Source of the DNA: CAVVPY01 sp963750295
GTDB taxonomy: Bacteria; Actinomycetota; Actinomycetes; Mycobacteriales; Jatrophihabitantaceae
DNA length: 64,000 nt
Assembly: GCA_963750295.1 (NCBI GenBank)
Contig: CAVVPY010000001.1
Coordinates: 2,418,001-2,482,000 of the forward strand
Direction: 5' to 3'
The position numbers and the translations under genes are program-made. Below are positions 57,523 through 64,000 of this stretch, one piece after another. The notes below the pieces were generated by a model. The model saw nothing but the letters and a program-made list of their open reading frames with translations, ran no database searches and had not been told where the DNA came from. Position 1 is the stretch's first letter; each line of letters opens with the position of its first letter.

Positions 57523-58852
57523 TCAGGATCGTCGGCGGCGGCGCACCCCGACGACCGCGGCCAACGCGAGCAGCACGCCCCCGGCCACCGCGCCGAGAAC
57601 CCGCTGCTGACGGCGCATCCGCGCCGGGATCTCGGCGTAGGGCATGGTCGAGAACGACACCAGTTCGTAGCGCGACACGAACTGCGGCACGCGACGTTCC
57701 AGCGCGTGCATCGGCGGCGGACTTCGCGCGGAACAGCGGTGAGTTCACCTTGTCGCTCATCTCGACGAAGTTGTCCAGCGCGAGCGTCGGCGATGGTGTC
57801 GCAGTTGGCCTTGCGCTCGTTCCTCGTACGCGTCAGCGCGGCGGCCCAGTCGACCGCCGCGCGCGTCCAGGCATCGTCGATCTCGATGCAGTCCTCGAGC
57901 GCGCAGTTCGCCCCCTGCCCGAAGAACGGGACGATCGCGTGCGCCGCGTCGCCGACCAGGGCGAGCGTCGCGGCCGCGCCGTGGTGCACCCACGGCCAGC
58001 ACCGGACGGTGACCAGCGAGCCGACCGGGTTGAGCCGGTAGTCGTCGGACAGCGTCGGCATCAGCGTCGACGACGTCCGGGTAGTGCTCGCGTGAAGTAG
58101 TCGACGATCTTGACCGACGAATCGAGCGCGTCGAGCTGCGTCGCGCGGCCAGAACAGCGTGCAGGTGAACGAGCGGTCCATGTTCGGCAGCGCGATCATC
58201 ATCGACTCGCCGCGCGGCCAGATGTGCAGTGCATCGGGATCGATGCGCGAATTCCCCGTCCACAGCGGGGATCGTCAGTTCCTTGTAGCCGTGCGTCGAG
58301 GTAGTCCTGGCTGAAGGTGAAGCCCGCGCGGAAGGTCACGGCGCGGCGCGCGGCGCTGTACGACCCGTCGCTGGCGAGCACGATCTCGGCGTGCTCGTCG
58401 GCGGCCCGGTGCCGGTCGTCGAACGCAGCCGTCCGTCGTCGAGTCGACATGGACGTCAGCCGGTGCTCGAAGCGCAACGTCACGCCGGGCGTCGCCTCTG
58501 CTGCGTCGAGCAGGGCCGCGTTCAGCTCGGCCCGGCTGATCGAGTTGATCGCCCGCTTGCCGTCGGCGCTGTACGGACTGGAAGCTCTCGCCGCCGCCGG
58601 GCGGGTGCACCATCCGCCCGTGCATCGGCAGCGCCCGCTCGAGGGCAACGCTCGCGCAGCCCGACCCGTTCGAGGGCGTCCAGACCGCGCGCCGAGATCG
58701 CCAGGTTGATCGAGCGGCCGCGCTCGGCGCCGGTCAGCCGCGGGTCCGGCCGCCGCTCGTAGACGGTGACCTGGATGCCGCGCCGGCCGAGCAGGGTCGC
58801 CAGCAGGCAGCCGGCCAGACCGGCCCCGACGACGGCGATTTGCTTCAGCCAC
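57523..58852 (-). pseudogene. kmo: kynurenine 3-monooxygenase, frameshifted
   Basis: An FAD monooxygenase of about 440 residues, making 3-hydroxykynurenine. The FAD motif IAVVGAGLAGCLLATLLGRRG is near the N-terminus, followed by RSINLAISARGLDALERVGL, a family mark. Later segments (ALEDCIEIDDAW, HAIVPFFGQGANCAL) include the flavin DG-type motif. The C-terminus has a hydrophobic helix (VLGAVAGGVLLALAAVVGV) that may anchor it to the membrane. The GTG at 58852 overlaps the kynureninase stop codon, but a shift near 58840 must be repaired. At least six indels in total. Confidence 0.85.
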
Positions 58853-60111
58853 GAGTCACCTCCGCCACCGCCGTCGCGGCTCGCCAGCAGTCGTGGAAGG
58901 TGTTGTAGAGCGGGGCCGGGCGCCAGCCGGATCACGTCCGGTTGCCGCGCATCCGCGATACACGCCGTAGCTCGGGAACGCAGGTTCGCAGCTGATCGCC
59001 CGCGCGGACGAACCCGAGCACGCGGACCGAGAGCTGGGCACCGCGGCGCGCGGGATCACGCGGCGTGATCAGCTCGACGCTCCGCCTCGTCGAGCAGCGA
59101 CTCCAGGTACCCGGTGAGCCGCACGCTCTTCTCACGCAGCGCGGCGCATACCGACCTCGTCGAAGATCTCCAGCGACGCCAGGACGGGCGCCATGGCGAA
59201 GATCGGCGGGTTCGACACCTGCCACGCGTCAGCGGAGTCGACCGCCGTCACCGTCGGCCCCATGTCGAAGCGCGTCGCCGGGTCGGTGCTCCACCACCCG
59301 GCCAGCTTCGGCAGCGTGCGGTCGGCGAGGTGCCGTTCGTGCACGAATGCCCCGGCGAGCGAGCCCGGCCCGCTGTTGAGGTACTTGTACGAGCACCACG
59401 CCGCCCAGTCGACGTCCCAGTCGTGCAGGTGCAGCGACGACGTTGCCCGCAGCGTGCGCGAGATCCCACGCCGCGATCGCGCCGACGTCGTGCGCCGCCG
59501 CGGTGATCGCCGGGATGTCGAGGTATTCGCCGCTGTAGTAGTTCACCGCGCCCAGCAGCACCAGCGCGACCCGGTCGTCGAGTGCTGCGATCACGTCGGC
59601 CGTCCGCAGCGCCGACTCGCCCTGGCGAGGACGCAGCCGCACGACCGCGTCGTCCGGGTCGAACCCGTGCCACGCCGCCTGGCTGCGAACCGCATAACTG
59701 TCGGACGGGAACGCGCTGTCCTCGATCACGATCGCGAACCGGTCAGCGCGTCGGCCGGTAGAAGCTGGCCATGAGCAGGTGCAGGTTGACCGTCAGCGAG
59801 TTCATCACGACCACCTCGCTCGGCAGTGCCCCGAGCAGCCGCGCAGCCGGATCGCGCAGCAGTTCGTGGTAGGAGACCCATGGCCGGGCCGCCTCGAGGT
59901 GGCCCTCGACGCCGAGCAGCGCCCAGTCGTCGAGTTCCGCACCGATCCGCGCGCGCGTCACGCGCGGCTGCAGGCCGAGCGAGTTGCCGGCGAAGTACGC
60001 GGCCTCACCCGACCCGTGCGGCGGGACGTGGAACTGCGCGCGCAGCGTGGGCAACGGGTCGGACGCGTCGAGGTCGCGGGCCCGTTGCTCGGCGAAGGCG
60101 ACGACGGTCAT
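58845..60111 (-). pseudogene. kynU: kynureninase, frameshifted
   Basis: A PLP enzyme of about 420 residues that cleaves 3-hydroxykynurenine to 3-hydroxyanthranilate and alanine. YFAGNSLGLQPRVTRARI near residue 40 and AAWDLAHAAGNV near 230, with the PLP-binding Asp, are intact. DWAAWCSYKYLNSGPGSLAGAFVHERH, containing the Schiff-base Lys, is a family signature. The C-terminus reads RLAPAPLYNTFHDCWRA after correction. At least five indels are present. The ATG overlaps the ACMSD stop (ATGA). Confidence 0.88.
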
Positions 60112-61089
60112 CGGGCGCGTCCGAGGAACGTCTCGGCGTTGGCGTGCAGGATGCGCTCGCGGATCGGCTCGTCCATCGCCGCCGTGCGCACGACCGAGCC
60201 AACCGCCCGCTCGCCCAGCGGGTACGGGTAGTCGCTGCCGACCATCACCCGATCGGGGCCGATCGTGTCGATCAGCAGGCGAAGCGGACGCTCGTCGAAG
60301 ACCACCGAATCGACGTAGAACCGGCCGAGGTAGTGCGACGGCTCGTGCTGCGACGTCGCGACCACGATCGGGCCGCTCGCGCCACGCGTTGTCGAGCCGG
60401 CCGAGCCAGAACGCGAACGACCCGCCACCGTGGGCGAAGCAGATCCGCAGCTCCTCGCCGATCTTGTCGAACACCCCGCCGAGCGTCATCGCGAGCAACG
60501 ACAGGTGCGTCTCGGCGGGCATGCCGGTCAGCCACCGCGCCATCCACCGATCCAGGCGCGGCGAGCTCGGCATGTCCCAGGGGTGGACGAAGACCGGCGC
60601 GCCCAGCGAGGCGGCGTGCTGCAGGAACGTCACGATCCCCTCGTCGTCGAGATCCCGGTCGCCGACGTGGTTGCCGATCTCGACGCCCGCGTGACCGGCC
60701 GCCAGGCACCGTTCGAGCTCGCGGCAGGCGGCATCCGGGTCCTGCAGGGGCACCTGGCAGAACGGCAGCAGCCGGGACGGGTCGGGCGCGCAGATCTCGA
60801 GCGCGGTGTCGTTGCAGCGGCGGGCGATGTCGAGGCCCGCCGCAGGATCGTGGGCGTAGCAGAAGAACACCGGCGTGGGCGAGACCACCTGCACGTCGAC
60901 ACCGTGTTCGTCCATGTGCGCGAGGCGGACCTCGGCGTCCCAACCCGACGAGTCGACCGAGCGGAACTCGTCGGTGCCGAGCATGATCGTCGCGGCGGTC
61001 GGCGAGTCGGGTCGCACCCACGGCGCGCCGTCGATCTCGCGCAGTGCCCCGCAACCGTGCGGGACGTAATGGGTGTGGACGTCGATCAA
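60108..61089 (-). pseudogene. 2-amino-3-carboxymuconate-6-semialdehyde decarboxylase, one frameshift
   Basis: An amidohydrolase-fold decarboxylase of about 326 residues. It diverts the ring-cleavage product away from quinolinate to 2-aminomuconate semialdehyde. The zinc HxH lies in MIDVHTHYVPHG, at residues 5-7. Other ligands lie in VFVHPWDMPSSPRLD near 172, HGGGSFAFWLGRLDNAW near 227 and MVGSDYPYPLGE near 288. One extra base near 60385 shifts the frame between these last two. The span of 982 nt confirms +1. It overlaps kynureninase by four bases. Confidence 0.88.
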
Positions 61090-61095
61090 GGCGGT

Positions 61096-61614
61096 CTACC
61101 CCTTACCCGGGTGCAGCGCGCCGCACTTCGGGCAGGTCCGCGCGTCCTCGTCGTCGTAGAAGGCGCTGAAGACCGGCGGCAGATCGGTGACGATGTCGCG
61201 CACCTGCAGTTCGACCTCGTGCACGAGCCCGTGACACTGCCGGCAGTACCACTGGAACTTCTCCAGCGTCCCGGGCTCGCGGATGCGCTCGATCACCAGG
61301 CCGATCGACCCTTCCTCGGGTCGCTGGGGCGAATGCGGGGTGTTGCCGGGCAGCAGCCAGGTCTCGCCTTCGTGGATGTGCACGGTGCGCGGTTTGCCGT
61401 CGAGCATGAGGTCGACGTGGATGTTGCCCCGCACCTGGTAGAACCACTCCTCGTACGGGTCGACGTGGAAATCGGTTCGCGAATTCGGCCCGCCGACGAT
61501 CATCACGATGAAGTCGTCGCCGACCGCCATCGTCTTGTTGCCGACGGGCGGCTTGAGCAGGTGCCGGTTGTCGTCGATCCACTGCTCGAAGTTGATCGGC
61601 TGCATCAGGGTCAT
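61096..61614 (-). CDS. 3-hydroxyanthranilate 3,4-dioxygenase
   Basis: A 172-residue cupin dioxygenase. It opens the ring of 3-hydroxyanthranilate to 2-amino-3-carboxymuconate semialdehyde with a catalytic iron. The iron-binding residues come from DFHVDPYEEWFYQVRG (residues 48-63, His and Glu) and PGNTPHSPQRP near 95. The C-terminal rubredoxin-like site with CRQCHG near 125 and CPKCGALH near 162 is the extra iron site of bacterial forms. The gene is intact. The ATG overlaps the RidA stop codon (ATGA). Confidence 0.95.
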   Translation of the reverse strand: MTLMQPINFEQWIDDNRHLLKPPVGNKTMAVGDDFIVMIVGGPNSRTDFHVDPYEEWFYQVRGNIHVDLMLDGKPRTVHIHEGETWLLPGNTPHSPQRPEEGSIGLVIERIREPGTLEKFQWYCRQCHGLVHEVELQVRDIVTDLPPVFSAFYDDEDARTCPKCGALHPGKG

Positions 61615-62036
61615 GATGTCTCCTCGGCACTGCGCTGGGGCACGAACGCGACTGCCTGCATCTCGATGAGCAGATGCGGGTGCGGCAACTGGTGCACGGC
61701 CACGGTGGTTCTCGTCGGACCGCTCTCGTCGAAGTACTCGCCATACACCTCGTTGTAGCCACCGAAGTCGTTCATGCTCACGAGATAGGACGTCACCTGG
61801 ACCAGGTCGCCGAGACCGGCACCGAGTTCGACCAGGATGTCGCGGAGGTTCTCGATCACGGCACGGGTCTGCACGCGGATGTCCAGGTCGGTCGTGCCCA
61901 TGCCGTCGGCCTCGGCCCCGGCGATCGTGTTGTCGGCTCGGCGAGCCGACGTCCCGGACACGTAGACGAAATCGCCGGCGCGCCGGGCATGCGGGAACCG
62001 GCCGCGCGGGACGGCCTTGCCCGAAACGGTGGTCAC
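61611..62036 (-). CDS. RidA/YjgF-family protein, probable 2-aminomuconate deaminase
   Basis: A 141-residue RidA-fold protein. The family pattern is GRFPHARRAGDFVYVSGTSARRADN (residues 12-36), then LRDILVELGAGLGDLVQVTSYLVSM and a C-terminal LPHPHLLIEMQAVAF with the conserved Glu. In bacterial 2-nitrobenzoate and tryptophan meta-cleavage routes the 2-aminomuconate deaminase is a RidA-family member, and its place directly upstream of 3-hydroxyanthranilate dioxygenase supports the same role here. The GTG at 62036 was chosen; an ATG at 62054 is also in frame. Confidence 0.82.
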   Translation of the reverse strand: MTTVSGKAVPRGRFPHARRAGDFVYVSGTSARRADNTIAGAEADGMGTTDLDIRVQTRAVIENLRDILVELGAGLGDLVQVTSYLVSMNDFGGYNEVYGEYFDESGPTRTTVAVHQLPHPHLLIEMQAVAFVPQRSAEETS

Positions 62037-62103
62037 CCACCCAGCTTGGCGCATCGCGCAAGACCCGGCCAGGGTTCGGCCGCGGGGCTACCGATAGGTC
62101 AGT

Positions 62104-62165
62104 ACCGGCAGCGTCAGTAGCCGGCAGCGTCACCGACCGGCAGCGTCACCACCGGCAGCGTCAGT
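62104..62165. repeat. four-copy short tandem repeat
   Basis: Four near-identical units with the core CCGGCAGCGTCA, spaced 15-16 bases apart. They run from the intergenic region into the final codons of the desaturase gene. Variation is limited to the bases between cores. It may reflect slippage or a protein-binding array. Confidence 0.7.
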
Positions 62166-63111
62166 CCGCGACGCGCAGCTTGGCAACCCGCTCGGCGTCG
62201 GGCCACCGCACGTTGTGCGCCCAGCCGAACTTCTCGAACACCCAGATCACGCGGGCCGACGAATCGACCTGACCACGCAGGACGCCGTGCCGCGCCGCGG
62301 TCGGATCTGCGTGGTGCATGTTGTGCCAGCTCTCGCCGAAGCTCAGCACGGCCAGCGGCCAGAAGTTCGCGCTCTTGTCTCGAGCGTTGAACGGCCGCTC
62401 GCCGATGATGTGGCAGACCGAGTTGATCGACCACGTCACGTGGTGCAGCACGAACACCCGCACCAGCGAGGCCCAGAAGAAGGCCGACACCGCACCCATC
62501 CAGGACCAGGTGATCAGCCCGCCCAGCAGCGCCGGGGTGAGCAGCGAGGCCGCGAACCACAGCGGGAAGAGGCGGTCGACCAGGCGGATGTCGCGGTCTT
62601 TCATCAGATCCGGCGTGTATTTCTCGCGGTTGGTGTGGTCGACGTCGAACAGCCAGCCGAGGTGGGCGAACCAGAAGCCCTTCAGCAACGCCGGAACGCT
62701 CTCACCGAAGCGCCACGGCGAGTGCGGGTCACCCTCGCGGTCGCTGAACGCGTGGTGCCGCCGGTGATCGGCGACCCACCGGATGACCGGGCCCTCGATC
62801 GCCAGTGACCCGGCGATCGCCAGCCCGACACGCAGCGGGCGCTTGGCCTTGAACGAGCCGTGGGTGAAGTAGCGGTGGTAGCCGACCGTCACCCCGAGAC
62901 CCGACAAGTAGTAGAACACCACCATCAGGGCCAGGTCGGTCCAGCCGAGACCCCATCCCCACGCGAGCGGAATCGCGGCGAGGAAGGCCAGGAACGGCAC
63001 TACGACCACGAGGTAGAGGGCGAACTGCTCGCCGCGCCGTTTGGTGCCTTCGAAGGTTGGCTTGGGGCCATCGGGCCCGGGTGCGGTCGGGCGTTCGTCC
63101 AGCAACGTCAT
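62161..63111 (-). CDS. acyl-CoA/acyl-lipid delta-9 desaturase
   Basis: A 316-residue integral membrane di-iron desaturase. The three His boxes are intact: HRYFTH near residue 79, HRRHH near 116, and HNMHH near 262. Hydrophobic segments near 32-50, 57-72, 93-108 and 180-215 give four membrane passes. It inserts a cis double bond in saturated acyl chains, which adjusts membrane fluidity. Two overlapping palindromes upstream (63160-63191) are likely regulator sites. It precedes the kynurenine genes on the same strand by 125 bp but is functionally separate. Confidence 0.93.
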   Translation of the reverse strand: MTLLDERPTAPGPDGPKPTFEGTKRRGEQFALYLVVVVPFLAFLAAIPLAWGWGLGWTDLALMVVFYYLSGLGVTVGYHRYFTHGSFKAKRPLRVGLAIAGSLAIEGPVIRWVADHRRHHAFSDREGDPHSPWRFGESVPALLKGFWFAHLGWLFDVDHTNREKYTPDLMKDRDIRLVDRLFPLWFAASLLTPALLGGLITWSWMGAVSAFFWASLVRVFVLHHVTWSINSVCHIIGERPFNARDKSANFWPLAVLSFGESWHNMHHADPTAARHGVLRGQVDSSARVIWVFEKFGWAHNVRWPDAERVAKLRVAD

Positions 63112-63159
63112 GCGGGCCTCTTCGACATCTCGACGGGAGCGGGTTCACCCAAGAGTGGG

Positions 63160-63191
63160 GGTTACGGAAGCGTAACCTACGTCGCCGTAGG
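63160..63191. promoter_or_regulatory. two overlapping palindromic operators upstream of the desaturase
   Basis: GGTTACG-GAAG-CGTAACC (63160-63177) and CCTACG-TCGC-CGTAGG (63176-63191) are both perfect inverted repeats with four-base centres. They share two bases. They lie 49-80 bp upstream of the desaturase ATG, where a TetR-type repressor of fatty-acid desaturation could bind. Confidence 0.65.
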
Positions 63192-63256
63192 CTCCAACGC
63201 GAGCTGAGCCGGGCCGACGACACTTGTAGGCTGACCGCCGTCGCTATGAGCTGACT

Positions 63257-63329
63257 TGGGGGATGGGGTAAACGGCAGCCCGCAGGCCTTTGGAGCCTTG
63301 CAGTCTCGGTTCGAGTCCGAGTCCCCCAG
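63257..63329 (+). tRNA. tRNA-Gln (anticodon UUG)
   Basis: A 73-nt cloverleaf: acceptor TGGGGGA/TCCCCCA with discriminator G, D-stem GGG/CCC, anticodon loop CTTTGGA giving UUG, and T-arm CTCGG-TTCGAGT-CCGAG. The T1-A72 first pair is a known tRNA-Gln feature. CCA is not encoded. It lies 34 bp before glmU; the same pairing is known in mycobacteria. Confidence 0.92.
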
Positions 63330-63363
63330 CAATCTCGTCACCCACCGCCGCGAAGGGATCCCA

Positions 63364-64000
63364 GTGCCGCCTCTCGCTGTCATCGTCCTCGCCGCCGGCG
63401 AAGGCACCCGGATGCGGTCGCGCGCACTGCCCAAGGTGCTGCACGGATTCGCCGGTCGGTCGATGCTGGGCCACGTCCTCGCCGCCACCGAGCCGTTGCA
63501 GGCGGAGACGACCGTCGTCGTGATAGGGCACCGCCGGGACGAGGTGCGTGCCCACCTGGCCGGGGTGGCTGCCGACGCCGTCGCGGTCGTGCAGGAGCAG
63601 CAGCTCGGCACAGGGCACGCCGTCCGCCTGGCCCTGGCAGCCGTCCCCACCGGCGGTTCCGGGGCCGTGCTCGTCGTCCCCGGCGATGTCCCGCTCCTGA
63701 CCGCGGACACCCTCGCCCGCCTCGTCGCGGCGCAGTCCGGCACCGCAGCCGCCATGCTCACGAGCGAACTCGACGATCCGGGCGGCTACGGCCGCGTCAT
63801 TCGCGGTGCGGACGGCGCCGTGACGCGCGTGGTCGAGGACAAGGACGCGACCGACACCGAACGGGCGGTGCGAGAGATCGCGTCCGGGGTGTACGCCTTC
63901 GACGCCGACGCGCTGCGCGACGCGCTCGAGCGGATCTCCACCGACAACGCTCAGGGCGAGGAGTACCTGCCCGACGTCATCGGCATCCTCGTCGCCGACG
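63364..64000 (+). CDS. glmU: bifunctional GlmU, 5' part
   Basis: The N-terminal 212 residues of the enzyme that acetylates glucosamine-1-phosphate and couples it to UTP to make UDP-GlcNAc for peptidoglycan. The uridylyltransferase signature VIVLAAGEGTRMRSRALPKVLH lies at residues 6-27. QEQQLGTGHAV near 78, VVPGDVPLLT near 102 and GGYGRVIRG near 140 are typical. The left-handed beta-helix acetyltransferase domain lies beyond the window end. The GTG start at 63364 has AAGGGA nearby. Confidence 0.95.
   Translation, partial: MPPLAVIVLAAGEGTRMRSRALPKVLHGFAGRSMLGHVLAATEPLQAETTVVVIGHRRDEVRAHLAGVAADAVAVVQEQQLGTGHAVRLALAAVPTGGSGAVLVVPGDVPLLTADTLARLVAAQSGTAAAMLTSELDDPGGYGRVIRGADGAVTRVVEDKDATDTERAVREIASGVYAFDADALRDALERISTDNAQGEEYLPDVIGILVAD

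Noticed and set aside
62104..62165. A CRISPR-like array
   Set aside because: Repeat cores are only 12 bases with 3-4 base gaps, with no spacers and no cas genes.

Overview
This window is chromosomal DNA from a very GC-rich actinobacterium. The evidence is the base composition, GTG starts, actinobacterial families (DUF501, DUF4235, DUF5302, a mycothiol-dependent-isomerase fold, a Ddn-type deazaflavin reductase), an HspR-type HAIR site in front of lon, and a gene set (mfd, mazG, surA-like lipoprotein, eno, ftsB, DUF501, ppx; ispE, pth, rplY; tRNA-Gln, glmU) that is close to the conserved actinobacterial order. I cannot place it to genus. There is no phage, integron, CRISPR array or intact insertion sequence.

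Layout. 0.5-9.5 kb: metabolic singletons (methyltransferase, a decayed beta-propeller gene, PfkB kinase, enoyl-CoA hydratase, pirin), lon with its HAIR operator, a VOC protein, a Ddn-like reductase, a zinc alcohol dehydrogenase and a DUF5302 protein. 9.6-13.8 kb: one giant secreted repeat protein. 13.9-17.7 kb: a galK-galT-GntP-permease operon. 17.9-25.7 kb: SnoaL-like protein, catalase, a tRNA with anticodon UAA, an orphan sugar-binding lipoprotein, a thioesterase, NDH-2, family-5 uracil-DNA glycosylase. 25.7-33.9 kb: the housekeeping block ppx, DUF501, ftsB, eno, mazG, lipoprotein, mfd. 34-42.3 kb: a co-directional accessory stretch holding a cyclase/AAA/TPR regulator, an acidic Ala/Asp-rich two-repeat protein, a membrane M50 metalloprotease with a PqqD/RRE-like N-terminus, and a small protein of unknown function. 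This is the best candidate for a poorly described system. 42.3-56.1 kb: galE, phosphoenolpyruvate carboxylase, alkylation-repair genes, pth, rplY, a YbdK-type ligase, two DivIVA-like coiled-coil proteins, ispE and an ABC-F ATPase. 56.1-62 kb: a TetR gene and a tryptophan/kynurenine catabolic cluster (TDO, kynurenine monooxygenase, kynureninase, ACMSD, 3-hydroxyanthranilate dioxygenase, RidA-type deaminase). The window ends with a delta-9 desaturase, tRNA-Gln and the 5' part of glmU.

Data quality matters here. From about 43.6 to 60.4 kb nearly every gene is broken by one or many single-base indels, including genes that should be essential (ispE, pth) or highly conserved (rplY, ppc). The five genes that need only one correction (MGMT, pth, rplY, the DivIVA-like gene, ACMSD) all carry one extra base. 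I read this as assembly or sequencing error rather than decay, so those entries are labelled as frameshifted and their functions are inferred from the combined frames.

Functional links. GalK, GalT and the distant GalE complete the Leloir pathway. The kynurenine genes would take tryptophan through 3-hydroxyanthranilate to 2-aminomuconate, with kynurenine formamidase and aminomuconate-semialdehyde dehydrogenase not found in the window. Ada-AlkA and MGMT form an alkylation-repair pair. A near-identical hairpin repeat occurs after the tRNA at 20.0 kb and after mfd at 30.3 kb, and two overlapping palindromes sit in front of the desaturase.
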